Assembly (NCBI RefSeq): GCF_027857615.1
Contig: NZ_JAQIFT010000012.1
Span: 1 to 64,000, forward strand
DNA: 64,000 bases
Direction of reading: 5' to 3'
From: Holtiella tumoricola
GTDB lineage: Bacteria; Bacillota; Clostridia; Lachnospirales; Cellulosilyticaceae
Shown in pieces: positions 45,156 through 53,786 of this stretch. The notes beneath the pieces are model-generated. The model saw only the letters and a list, made by a program, of their open reading frames with translations. It was not told the DNA's origin and did no database searches. Both the position numbers and the translations under genes were made by a program. Numbering within the stretch: position 1 is the first letter of the stretch; the number at the start of each line of letters is the position of its first letter.

Positions 45156-45190
45156 AGTAGTGTGTAGGATAACTACACACTACTTTTTTA
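45156..45190 (+). terminator. Terminator of the GHL10 gene
   Basis: AGTAGTGTGTAG and CTACACACTACT with a five-base loop, followed by seven T. Confidence 0.85.
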
Positions 45191-45256
45191 TTCATTTGTA
45201 AAGTTATGTTTAATTTTTTGTAAGTCATATATTAATTTATATTAAATAACTTAGTT

Positions 45257-45276
45257 CACTACATAAGTTTGTAGTG
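45257..45276. repeat. Short perfect hairpin
   Basis: CACTACA and TGTAGTG with a six-base loop in the gene-free stretch 45191-45534. No T-run follows. Confidence 0.4.
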
Positions 45277-45364
45277 TTCGTTACATAAATAAAAAAAGGC
45301 ACTAAAAAGTAGATATAATCTATTCTCATAAGGGGAAAGCAAGAACAGGGGAATAAGAGAAGTA

Positions 45365-45425
45365 GTATTGCTATAAGGGATGGCAGTACTATAAGGGGAT
45401 AGAAGTGCTATAAGAGATAGAGAAC
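45365..45425. repeat. Degenerate tandem repeat
   Basis: Three imperfect copies, about 22 bases each, share the core GCTATAAGGGATRG or its variant (AGTATTGCTATAAGGGATGG, AGTACTATAAGGGGATAGA, AGTGCTATAAGAGATAGAGA). They lie in a gene-free stretch before a terminator, with no open frame. Confidence 0.5.
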
Positions 45426-45478
45426 GTAGGGGAACGGAATATCCAAAGTAATAATATCTATAGAAGGTATTAATAAAG

Positions 45479-45518
45479 AAGGAACGCAGAATCTTAATGA
45501 TGAATGCGTTCCTTTTTG
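45479..45518. terminator. Terminator of the DUF4430 gene
   Basis: AAGGAACGC pairs with GCGTTCCTT around a roughly 18-base loop, followed by TTT on the plus strand and by TCTTTATT on the minus. It lies just past the minus-strand gene, but could also end a plus-strand transcript of the repeats. Confidence 0.65.
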
Positions 45519-45534
45519 TATGTTTAAGATTTAT

Positions 45535-45993
45535 TTAAGGTGTATTATTTTTTCCTGCAGTGTTTTTAAAAGGTACGCCAATATCTATGCCATCATTGGT
45601 TGTATAGAGCCATTCAACAATATCTCCACTTTTAAGTGTGTAATCAGTAGGAGGGAGAGATGAAAAGGTACCATTTACTTTATAAAACCAACGACTAGAG
45701 CTACCATAATCGTTTTGAGTGATATTATTAATACTTGTAATATAAGCGTTATTATTTTTTCCACCTAATACATAGGGGATGTTTTGATTAGTAAATACTT
45801 CTATTGAGGCTTGAAGAACGGAATCACCAATAGTAACATCTTCTGGAGTAGGAGGTAGTAAAATTGTAGCAGCACTTGGTCCGAGTACAGAGAAAGTAAT
45901 TGGCATTGTATCTGAGTCAGATTGTCTATAAGATGCTTTTTGATGATTTAAATAAAACAAGCCTAGTGCTGCTAACGGAAGTAAATTATTCAT
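45535..45993 (-). CDS. DUF4430 domain protein, membrane-tethered
   Basis: Protein of about 152 residues: an N-terminal hydrophobic helix (LLPLAALGLFYLN), a polar stretch, then a DUF4430 (transcobalamin C-terminal-like) beta domain with VTIGDSVLQASIEVFTNQNI, SSRWFYKVNGTF and TLKSGDIVEWLYT. DUF4430 proteins are extracellular and in Firmicutes often accompany ECF-type vitamin uptake genes. I set the start at the third ATG because AAAGG sits next to the first. Upstream neighbour is a multi-helix membrane protein on the same strand; a long hairpin lies between them. Confidence 0.72.
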   Translation of the reverse strand: MNNLLPLAALGLFYLNHQKASYRQSDSDTMPITFSVLGPSAATILLPPTPEDVTIGDSVLQASIEVFTNQNIPYVLGGKNNNAYITSINNITQNDYGSSSRWFYKVNGTFSSLPPTDYTLKSGDIVEWLYTTNDGIDIGVPFKNTAGKNNTP

Positions 45994-46019
45994 AGTCATC
46001 ATCCTTTAATAAAAGAAAT

Positions 46020-46074
46020 ACTCTCTGTATTTAGTCTATTCTATAAAAGAAAAGAAGTTACAAATACAGAGAGT
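46020..46074 (-). terminator. Hairpin between membrane protein and DUF4430 genes
   Basis: Perfect 13-base arms ACTCTCTGTATTT/AAATACAGAGAGT separated by 29 bases. Only a modest T-run follows on the minus strand, so it may be a partial terminator or a processing site. Confidence 0.55.
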
Positions 46075-46080
46075 ATAATA

Positions 46081-46623
46081 TTACTTTATATGTTGTTCAC
46101 AGTAAGTATAATAAAAATCAATAAGTAATGTAAATACATAATCGAAAATAATAAAACCAATTTGAGCTAAAACAAAAATAATAACAGTAGGTGGAAGTTG
46201 TAAACCAGGAAATAACTGATGTATTAAGTTAATCAGTCCAGCAAAAGCACCAGGGGTTATTAAGTTATCAAATAAAAAATAGGCGAGAGTAAACATTATA
46301 TTGAAAAAAATAAGTTTTAGTAACCATTCCAGAGGAATACGATTTAGTTTTTCAATAAAATATTTAATGATTCCGTAACAGCCAAAGAATAAGATATAAA
46401 GTAAACTAATGTTAAGTGGTAAAAGAATAACCCCTAATAAGCTAGAGGTTATATAGACCATTAAGGAAGTCTTTACATTTTCTCGAATAAGTGCAATAGG
46501 TACAGTAATAGATGCTAATGTAAGCAAAGTCAGTGTATTTGTTGGAATGAGTAAAGTTAAATACAAGATAATAATAGTAAGTGCAGTTAAAATACTACCA
46601 CTTACGAGTTGCTTTGTAGACAT
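46081..46623 (-). CDS. Membrane protein, possibly ECF S-component-like
   Basis: Hydrophobic protein of 180 residues with five or six membrane helices and almost no loops; it begins STKQLVSGSILTALTIIIL, a pattern seen at the start of vitamin S components. I cannot match a named family with confidence. Its ATG follows the DUF5685 stop codon directly, and the ribosome site GGGAGG is inside the last codons of that gene, so the two are translationally coupled. With a DUF4430 protein next in line, a role in uptake or sensing of a small molecule is possible; this is inference. Confidence 0.55.
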   Translation of the reverse strand: MSTKQLVSGSILTALTIIILYLTLLIPTNTLTLLTLASITVPIALIRENVKTSLMVYITSSLLGVILLPLNISLLYILFFGCYGIIKYFIEKLNRIPLEWLLKLIFFNIMFTLAYFLFDNLITPGAFAGLINLIHQLFPGLQLPPTVIIFVLAQIGFIIFDYVFTLLIDFYYTYCEQHIK

Positions 46624-47520
46624 CTATTTACCTCCCTTACAATGATGGGCACAAGGAGAAATGATTTTATTATATTTATCCATCATGCCTAAATTAATAA
46701 TATTATGAAGTAGTACACGATGACGGTTGAGTGGTAATGCTTTTAAAAGATGGCTACAGTTATAGCCACAGTTTAAAAGTGTAAAACTAATAGATTCACG
46801 AATTTTTTTAACTAAAGTTTCATAGCTTAAATCTTCATGATTATAAAGAATAACAATAGGATTAAATTGCCCAGTTTTCATATCCTTTTCTAAATCATCT
46901 AATGCATCAATAACATAAATCCACTTTCCGAGGGCATACCCAAAATCAAAAAGCTGTTCTCGAAGTTCAGGGCTATCATTTTCAAAAGAATAAGGATAGT
47001 GTTTTAAAATATTAGCCACAATCAAGCTAGAAGGATGGCTGATTTCATCAATAGAATCAAAATCCTTATTTTTTTCAAGAACATGTAAATTTTTTAATTC
47101 ACGTTCAATTAAGTGATTAACTTTGACTACATCAGGGCTAAACTTAGAACTGTAGGGTTTTAAAAGTGAAGCAAAGGCTTCACTTTTAAGATTGCGTTCG
47201 TCTTCTACATCATCTAGAAGTTTATAGTATGCTAAGGATACATTCATACTTGCTGCATAGTCTAAAGCTTCATTATTAACAATCATAGGTTTGTTCTTAA
47301 CAGGATGTACCATACAAGAACGTTTTTGCACGTAAGCTTTATTTGGACTTAATCCATCTAAAAGAAGAGCCAGTGCAACGAGGTCGTAATTAAGAACCAT
47401 ACGTGGAAGTTGACCAAAGTTTTGCTTAATATGAGAACATAGACCACAATAATAGGCTTTAAAGGCTTCAAATTCACGTACTTTAAGTTCATCTTTTAAG
47501 GGTGTAACATAACCAAACAT
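46624..47520 (-). CDS. DUF5685 family protein with paired Asp-rich motifs
   Basis: Cytoplasmic, mainly helical protein of 298 residues, unknown function. Cys pairs sit at both ends (YYCGLCSH at 23-30, CGYNCSH at 251-257, CAHHC at 290-294), which could bind a metal. Two acidic motifs stand out: LLDDVEDERN (101-110) and IDALDDLEKD (204-213), the second preceded by GYALGKW and followed by GQFNP. This spacing recalls the two Mg2+-binding motifs of squalene/phytoene synthases. Second gene of the minus-strand cluster, 12 bases after the Cys-rich protein. GGGGGC precedes the ATG. Confidence 0.75.
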   Translation of the reverse strand: MFGYVTPLKDELKVREFEAFKAYYCGLCSHIKQNFGQLPRMVLNYDLVALALLLDGLSPNKAYVQKRSCMVHPVKNKPMIVNNEALDYAASMNVSLAYYKLLDDVEDERNLKSEAFASLLKPYSSKFSPDVVKVNHLIERELKNLHVLEKNKDFDSIDEISHPSSLIVANILKHYPYSFENDSPELREQLFDFGYALGKWIYVIDALDDLEKDMKTGQFNPIVILYNHEDLSYETLVKKIRESISFTLLNCGYNCSHLLKALPLNRHRVLLHNIINLGMMDKYNKIISPCAHHCKGGK

Positions 47521-47532
47521 AAGAAGCCCCCT

Positions 47533-47934
47533 TTAAATACATTCGATTAAATCGCCACCCATACATTCACAACAAGAGTCTAGGCAGATAAGATCAAGAC
47601 AACTAAAGTGACAACAATCATCGTCACAACAGCAACAACAGCATCCGCTACGTCTTCTATAGCGTCTAGCATTATAGTAGTCATCACTATAACGACCAGG
47701 TCTAGCCATAAAGCTAGCAAGTTGCTTTTTATAACCTTCATTAGAAGGATTAAGTGCAATAGCTTTTTCTAAATGACTTTTAGCTGAGTCAAACCATGCT
47801 TTTTGCATTAATACTTTACTATATAAAAAATGCCATTTATCATCTTTAATAGGATGACCAATGAGCCAAGATTCCGCTTTTTTAAATTCCCTATTAGAAA
47901 GAAGGGTACATACTTCCTCATAAGTGGAAGACAT
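47533..47934 (-). CDS. TPR-like protein with Cys-rich tail
   Basis: Protein of 133 residues in two parts. Residues 1-85 are helical with a TPR-like unit (AKSHLEKAIALNPSNEGYKK). The last 40 residues contain 14 Cys: six in a row, then DDDCC, and CLDLICLDSCCECMGGDL. That last pattern is shared, as I recall, by many clostridial proteins encoded beside DUF5685. It probably binds several metal ions or an iron-sulfur cluster. A GTG three codons upstream overlaps the ribosome site, so the ATG after GAGGTG is the start. First gene of the cluster. Confidence 0.7.
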   Translation of the reverse strand: MSSTYEEVCTLLSNREFKKAESWLIGHPIKDDKWHFLYSKVLMQKAWFDSAKSHLEKAIALNPSNEGYKKQLASFMARPGRYSDDYYNARRYRRRSGCCCCCCDDDCCHFSCLDLICLDSCCECMGGDLIECI

Positions 47935-48074
47935 GAAAATCACCTCGTTTTACTTATCATTTTTATTTTATTCTATTATAGCAAGTTAAGTACATAAATA
48001 CTATAACAAATTAATGTGGTCTAATGATTAAAATAGGTATACAATAGTTAATGATTTGAATAGCAGAAGGTAGG

Positions 48075-48869
48075 ATGAGAACAATGGATACAATTATATT
48101 TTTATATTATAAGCATGAAATATACGTAGGAGATTATTACAAAGAGAAAATTAAAGAAGTTAAATTTGAGAAAGCAGATTCGTGGGAAGTGTATCATTAT
48201 GAGGATTTTGAAAAACTATTGGAATATATGCAATATCCTCTTAAGTATAATAATTTTAAAAATAACCGTCTCATTTTTCTTTTTGACGACATACGCTTTT
48301 ATGAATGGCTTATGAAGGCAAAGCGATATGTGGCACAAAGTGAACAAATCTATGCCGAACGTATAGAACCAATGCTAGAGGTTGTACAAAAAGAGCAAGG
48401 GCGTATAATAAAAGAAGGTAATGAATATGAGGAAGAGGCAGATAAACTTCCTGCTGCAGTTGCTGACATCTATAAGTATGTATTAGATATGGATTGGAGT
48501 AAGTATGAAACCACCTTACGATATGAATTAGTACTTAGCCCTGCAACGTTATATAAAAGAAAAGAAGAAGGGAAAAAACAGTATTTGCATGTTGAAGATA
48601 TCGTAGATTTGAACTCATTGATTGCAGATGAAACATGGGTAAAAAAAGGAGATGAAGTTTTAGAATACGATCACTATGTAAAAAAACTTTTTGGAGGCAC
48701 TAAAATAGAACATTTAAGTAAAAGAGTAAACTCTGAAGGTTGTTTTTATTGGCATTTGCCTCAAAAAGATGATAGAATTTTTGTTAATAAAGATGAAGTA
48801 ATTGGAGTTATTGACTATAAAAAAGGAACTAGAGAAGAGATGCTAGGATGGTGTAAAAAGATTTTATAA
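48075..48869 (+). CDS. Unknown protein with barrel-sandwich-like C-terminus
   Basis: Soluble protein of 264 residues, no recognised family. The N-terminal third is mixed alpha/beta with many aromatics (IIFLYYKHEIYVGDYYKEK). A helical, charged middle follows (about 80-140). The last 75 residues (ETWVKKGDEVLEYD... through IFVNKDEVIGVIDYK) have the beta spacing of a lipoyl-like half-barrel but lack a modifiable Lys motif. It is 15 bases before the LTA-synthase-like gene and reads with it, so a link to envelope polymer synthesis is likely. The second ATG (48084) is an alternative start. Confidence 0.6.
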   Translation: MRTMDTIIFLYYKHEIYVGDYYKEKIKEVKFEKADSWEVYHYEDFEKLLEYMQYPLKYNNFKNNRLIFLFDDIRFYEWLMKAKRYVAQSEQIYAERIEPMLEVVQKEQGRIIKEGNEYEEEADKLPAAVADIYKYVLDMDWSKYETTLRYELVLSPATLYKRKEEGKKQYLHVEDIVDLNSLIADETWVKKGDEVLEYDHYVKKLFGGTKIEHLSKRVNSEGCFYWHLPQKDDRIFVNKDEVIGVIDYKKGTREEMLGWCKKIL

Positions 48870-48884
48870 GAATGTGGTGAGGGA

Positions 48885-50678
48885 ATGAAAAGGGATTTAA
48901 AAAAAGAATTTTATATAAGTTCAGGATGGATGATTCTATTTAGTTTTCTTATTTTATTTTGTGGGGAAGCACTACTCAGACAGAATTTCTTTGGGCTTTT
49001 TAAGTGGGTATATGACTATCCTAAAAGCTTTATTATAAATTGGATTTTAATTTTTAGTTTACTTATGATATTTTCCATAATGTTTAATAAGATAGGAACT
49101 AGTGTATTGATTGTAGGTGGAATCTATATGACACTATGTGTCATCTCTTTTTATAAGTTTGTCATTAGTGGAGAATATTTAGTACCGGCAGATTTAGCAC
49201 TTGCAGGGGAAGCTGCGAGTATTAGTAAAGAGATGAATATACGAATAGAGCGAAATGTTGTAATAGGCGTACTTTTGTCTATCACTATCATTATTAGTGC
49301 ATTTAAATGTAAATGGATTGAGTTAAAAAAAGGTTATCGCTTTGTTGGAACAATACTTTGTGCCCTTTTATTTTTTACAACAGCAATAGTAGGCGTTAAA
49401 GTGTGTCCTAGTGAGAAGGACATCAGCGTTCATTCCTCAGATCTTACAGTAAATGAGCAGTATAATGAAAATGGGTTTATAGTTGGCTTTACTCAAGAAA
49501 TTATGGAACTTATGCTAGAGAAGCCAGAAGGTTACAGTGAAGAAGAGGTGCAAAGACTGCTGGCACCTTATCAAATGGGTACAGAAGAAGAAATGAAAGT
49601 TAAACCTAATATTATTATGATTATGAATGAATCGTTCTTTGATGTAACAAAGCTAGAAGAAGTAAGTTTTTCAGAGAATCCTTTAAGTAACTTTAAAGAT
49701 TATCAAAATAGCTTTGCAAAAGGAAGTATTGCTACTTCTATATATGGTGGGCGTACGAGTCAAACAGAGTACGAGGTTCTTACAGGAGAATCTGTATATT
49801 TTACGGACCCAAGCAATATTGCATATAGTAAGTTTGTACATGAAGATACTCAAAGTATGGCAAAGTTACTTAAGGCAGAAGGCTATAAGACAGTTGCTTT
49901 ACATGGATATGAGAAGAAGTTCTTTTCACGTGATGAAGCTTATCCAAACTTAGGGCTTGACCAGTTTATTGCAAGTGAGGATTTTGAAAATCCTAAGTTA
50001 GCAAGGGGCTATATCTCGGATGAAGCTTTAGTAGACAAAATTATAGATCTATATGAGCATAAAGATAATAATCCTTTGTTTTATCATGTTGTAACCATGC
50101 AAAATCATATGCCTTATAGTGATACCTATACAGCGAATAATATTACGGTATCCCATCCTAATTTATCAGATACACAGCTAAATAGTTTAACCAGTTATGT
50201 AAATAGCATAAAGGATTCAGATAAGGCATTGAAGCAGCTTATAGATTATTTTAGTCAAGTAGATGAACCAACGGTTATTGTTATGTACGGTGATCATTTA
50301 CCAGCCTTAGATGAACAATATGAACTATATAAAGATAGTGATTTTATAGAAGGGAACTTTGATAAGGAAGACTGTGCAAAACTTTATCAAACACCTTTTG
50401 TAATATGGAATAATTACAATTTACCTCAGAAGGATTTTGGAACCATTGATGCAACGTATTTAGGGGGGCAAGTATTAGATTATATTGGTTATCATAAAGA
50501 TGCCTATATGAACTACCTTTTAGATACGAGTAAGATATTAAAGGCTTATGGAGAGCATTTTGTTATTGATGGAAAAGGGCAGATTAAAACTTTAGAAGAC
50601 TTAACAGAACAAGAAAAAATAACACTCAATAACTTATGGATGATTCAGTATAATAGACTTGGCATTGAAGAAAATTGA
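48885..50678 (+). CDS. LTA synthase/sulfatase family membrane enzyme
   Basis: Glycerol-phosphate transferase-type protein of 597 residues. Five membrane helices lie in residues 12-175, followed by an extracellular alkaline-phosphatase-fold domain: IIMIMNESFFD (metal site), GGRTSQTEYEVLTG with the catalytic Thr equivalent, YHVVTMQNHMPY, and MYGDHLPAL. Family members polymerise lipoteichoic acid or transfer phosphoglycerol to glycans. It forms a pair with the unknown protein upstream. The RBS is weak (GTGAGGG). Confidence 0.85.
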   Translation: MKRDLKKEFYISSGWMILFSFLILFCGEALLRQNFFGLFKWVYDYPKSFIINWILIFSLLMIFSIMFNKIGTSVLIVGGIYMTLCVISFYKFVISGEYLVPADLALAGEAASISKEMNIRIERNVVIGVLLSITIIISAFKCKWIELKKGYRFVGTILCALLFFTTAIVGVKVCPSEKDISVHSSDLTVNEQYNENGFIVGFTQEIMELMLEKPEGYSEEEVQRLLAPYQMGTEEEMKVKPNIIMIMNESFFDVTKLEEVSFSENPLSNFKDYQNSFAKGSIATSIYGGRTSQTEYEVLTGESVYFTDPSNIAYSKFVHEDTQSMAKLLKAEGYKTVALHGYEKKFFSRDEAYPNLGLDQFIASEDFENPKLARGYISDEALVDKIIDLYEHKDNNPLFYHVVTMQNHMPYSDTYTANNITVSHPNLSDTQLNSLTSYVNSIKDSDKALKQLIDYFSQVDEPTVIVMYGDHLPALDEQYELYKDSDFIEGNFDKEDCAKLYQTPFVIWNNYNLPQKDFGTIDATYLGGQVLDYIGYHKDAYMNYLLDTSKILKAYGEHFVIDGKGQIKTLEDLTEQEKITLNNLWMIQYNRLGIEEN

Positions 50679-50721
50679 TGATAAGCTAATAAAAGAATAA
50701 AAATAGACTACAGTAAGGAAG

Positions 50722-51192
50722 ATGACACTGATGATGAAACAACTTGATACACTTAAATATACAAATGATGAAGTGATTTTTGTAAAAGCAAATGGTGAAG
50801 AATTAAAAATGCCAAACTTAACAGCTCTTACAAAATTATACTATCGAACAGATGATGCGGATCTTAAAGAACGTATTAAAGCTATTTTAGAGCATGATAT
50901 TGCAAGTCTTTTAATCGCAGAGATTATGATAGATATGCAAAATGACCGTGTGCAAGAACGTCTTCAAACAGGGGAAATTAGCAAGAATATGGGGCATGTA
51001 GGGACATATAATATTATTCTTGAAAGCCATAGAGAACAGGCAGAAATACTTTTTAATGAACTTGTGGCAAAAGGTGAGTTATCTGGAACTTTTGAAGAGG
51101 TACTTTTTGCAACCTTCCCATGTGGTCTTGTAGTAGAAAGAGCTAAATTTCCTCAATATGAAAATAAAGAGTATGTGGTAGAAATTTTATAA
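50722..51192 (+). CDS. Conserved hypothetical protein, unknown
   Basis: Soluble 156-residue protein without recognised family. N-terminal 30 residues are beta-like (TNDEVIFVKANGEELKMPN), the rest largely helical, with one Cys. It may belong to the same transcript as the LTA-synthase-like gene, 43 bases upstream. Three ATGs compete near the start; the one at 50731 has the best distance from AAGGA. Confidence 0.55.
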   Translation: MTLMMKQLDTLKYTNDEVIFVKANGEELKMPNLTALTKLYYRTDDADLKERIKAILEHDIASLLIAEIMIDMQNDRVQERLQTGEISKNMGHVGTYNIILESHREQAEILFNELVAKGELSGTFEEVLFATFPCGLVVERAKFPQYENKEYVVEIL

Positions 51193-51317
51193 TAAGAATA
51201 GAATGTTAAAATTTGATAACATTCTATTAAACTAACTTAACAAAAATTTAAAGTGTGTTAAAATGAAAGATGTTCCTAAAAATGAACGCGTTTAAACCGG
51301 CAAGGAGGTTAGAATAT

Positions 51318-53609
51318 ATGCGAAAAATTTGGACATTATTCATGGCTGGCACACTTTTTTTTAGCCCAATTTATGTGCAAGCAGAAGAACTCGATCCAAT
51401 CAAAGAAGTATTAGATAGTATAGAAACTAGTCAAGGGAAAGATGAAAACTTAGGTATCGTCATTGGTGAAGATGGCAATCCAATTGGTGATAATCCAGGT
51501 GTGCTACCAGAAAAAGATAAAGTAGAGGAGACACCTGTATTACCAGAAGGTACTCTAGAAGAAACAATACCTAAAGAAGAAACAGAAGTGGAAGGGGAAG
51601 TGTCAGAGGAAGTACCAGGAGAAACTGAACAGGTTATAGATCCTAATAAAGTATTACTTACTTTAGATAAGACAACAGTATGGTTGTATGGAGAAAAAAG
51701 AGAACTTCTTTTAGCACCTAAAGTTGTTGAAGGGCGTACTTATTTGCCACTTAGATTTGTAGGGGAAGAAATTTTACAAGCTCAAGTAGAGTGGTTGCCA
51801 GAAACACAAGAAGTACGTGTGACAAAAGATGGTAGAGAAGTTGTACTAAGCACAAAGGTAGCAAAGGCATTTGTAAATGGTGAAGAAGTAGCAATAGAAG
51901 CTATACCTATTGTAGAAAATGGTACAACACTTTTACCACTACGTTTCATGGCAGAGCAATTTGAACTTCTTATTGAATACGATGCACCAACACGTACAAT
52001 TTCTATTGAAAAACCTATAGAAGTTCCCAATACTCCACCTATTGCACTATTTGAATTTGTATCAGAAAGTTATGTAGCAGGTCAAACTGTACAGACCATA
52101 GAATCAAGTTTTGATCCAGATGGACATAGAATTACAGAACGCCAGTGGATGATTGATGGGGATCAAACGAAAACAGCATCAAGTCTTGAAAAGATTTTTA
52201 AAACACCAAAACAAGGGTATTATGAAATTGCTTTAAAGGTTAGAGATGAGAGAGGTCTTTGGAGTGAATGGACAACAAAGACTATTATGATTTTACCAAA
52301 TGAGGCTCCAGAAGTTGTAACATTTGATACTGTTAAGAGCCACTATAAGCAAGGTGAAGCAATTACTTTCGAGTATGAGTACGATAATGAAGAATGGGAA
52401 GATATTGTAGCTGAAAAATGGACTTATCGTAGTACAAAAGATCCAGCAAACAACTACTTATTTACAAAACCAACTGCCATTTACACAGAAGGCGAATACA
52501 TAGTAACATTAGAATTAAAAGATGCATATGGAAATTGGAGTACAAAAGCACAAACAACAGTGGAAGTAACAGATGAAACGTTACAAACTGAGTTTGAAGC
52601 AATCTTTAAATCGGGTAATATAGGCAACACTATTGCAAACTTTGAAGGAACGAACTATCAAACCTATAAAGAAGCAGATGCAATGTACTTAGAAGATACT
52701 AAAGGATTACTTATGATGAGTAACTCTCCTGAAGTAGTGACACAAAAAGGACTTCTTTATGAAGATACTTTAATTGGAACAGGACGCGTTATGTTCCATC
52801 ATATTAATAACTTTGACAGTACAGATAACCAATTAGATAAAAAACGTCTTGTTGTGATTGCAAAAAATAATACTGAAGCACCTGTAGCGGGAACAATTTC
52901 TAAACTTACAACAAAAGGTCCTTCTGATGATGTACTCTTTGTAGGACAGCAACTTCTTTTAAGTTATTTAGATAATAATTCAGTACAAAGCCTAAACTTA
53001 GAACCAGGTGCACAGCAAATTATTTATGATAGCCAAAATAAAAACTGGTTAAAAGGTCAAGCAATTTCCGGAATGTTTGATGTAGAATTAAGTGGTCCTG
53101 TAACCTTTACAGTAGCACTACTTGGACAAAATGATACAATTGAAAATATTCCACTTATGCCAAGACCAGATAGAGATGTACACCCAAGAGGAACATTTGG
53201 CATTTTAGATAAAAATATTATGATAGACCTAAGGGATGAAGAGGAAAACACAAAATTAGTTATTGGAAAAGATGCAACAGAATGGGTACAAGGCTATGAT
53301 GCTTTACTTGGTACAGAGTCAGCTAATAGAGGTAACTTTGGTGTGAACTATCATGTTACAGTAACAGCTAAAGAGGATACAGCAGTTATTTTAAATCCTC
53401 GTGGTAATATGTTTAAAGGTGCGATCAAGTGGGAGAATGATAAAGCCTACTTAACACCAACTTCTGGCTATTTCCCAAGTTCTAATCGTGCTGCATTTGT
53501 AGGTGTAATTAAAGCAGGTGAAACAAGAACATTTACTTATATGTTACCAAATGGATCTTCTGCACCCGTACTCTTTGGCTTTATTCCAGAAAGTCAATGG
53601 GGAAAATAG
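51318..53609 (+). CDS. Secreted multi-domain protein: stalk plus PKD-like repeats
   Basis: Exported protein of 763 residues. Signal peptide 1-22, then a long Glu/Pro-rich spacer (to about 115). A stalk domain pair (copper amine oxidase N-terminal type) spans about 120-240 with the repeated YLPLRFVGE and LLPLRFMAEQ motifs. Two PKD-like beta domains follow (about 245-420, each starting with a P-x-A/V-x-F type strand and ending in WTTKTIMI or STKAQTTVEV). A C-terminal beta region of about 320 residues is of unknown type. Start chosen by GGAGG seven bases upstream. Likely a cell-wall or adhesive protein. Confidence 0.72.
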   Translation: MRKIWTLFMAGTLFFSPIYVQAEELDPIKEVLDSIETSQGKDENLGIVIGEDGNPIGDNPGVLPEKDKVEETPVLPEGTLEETIPKEETEVEGEVSEEVPGETEQVIDPNKVLLTLDKTTVWLYGEKRELLLAPKVVEGRTYLPLRFVGEEILQAQVEWLPETQEVRVTKDGREVVLSTKVAKAFVNGEEVAIEAIPIVENGTTLLPLRFMAEQFELLIEYDAPTRTISIEKPIEVPNTPPIALFEFVSESYVAGQTVQTIESSFDPDGHRITERQWMIDGDQTKTASSLEKIFKTPKQGYYEIALKVRDERGLWSEWTTKTIMILPNEAPEVVTFDTVKSHYKQGEAITFEYEYDNEEWEDIVAEKWTYRSTKDPANNYLFTKPTAIYTEGEYIVTLELKDAYGNWSTKAQTTVEVTDETLQTEFEAIFKSGNIGNTIANFEGTNYQTYKEADAMYLEDTKGLLMMSNSPEVVTQKGLLYEDTLIGTGRVMFHHINNFDSTDNQLDKKRLVVIAKNNTEAPVAGTISKLTTKGPSDDVLFVGQQLLLSYLDNNSVQSLNLEPGAQQIIYDSQNKNWLKGQAISGMFDVELSGPVTFTVALLGQNDTIENIPLMPRPDRDVHPRGTFGILDKNIMIDLRDEEENTKLVIGKDATEWVQGYDALLGTESANRGNFGVNYHVTVTAKEDTAVILNPRGNMFKGAIKWENDKAYLTPTSGYFPSSNRAAFVGVIKAGETRTFTYMLPNGSSAPVLFGFIPESQWGK

Positions 53610-53693
53610 ATTATTTATAAAAAAGTTAAAAAGTCAGGATTTAAAATATCCATATAGAGAAATAGGATAATTAACATAAATAGCGGAAATAAT

Positions 53694-53746
53694 AAAGAGA
53701 GCAAAAAGATTGGTAGAAATTACAATCTTTTTGCTCTCTTTTATTT
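53694..53746 (+). terminator. Terminator after the stalk/PKD protein
   Basis: Perfect 19-base arms (AAAGAGAGCAAAAAGATTG and its complement) with a ten-base loop, then TTTATTTTTAT. Confidence 0.88.
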
Positions 53747-53786
53747 TTATGAAATGGCACATAATAAGCCCAAAGGAGATGGTCGA

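Noticed and set aside
45365..45425. CRISPR array
   Set aside because: Repeats are imperfect, about 22 bases apart and without spacers; no cas genes.
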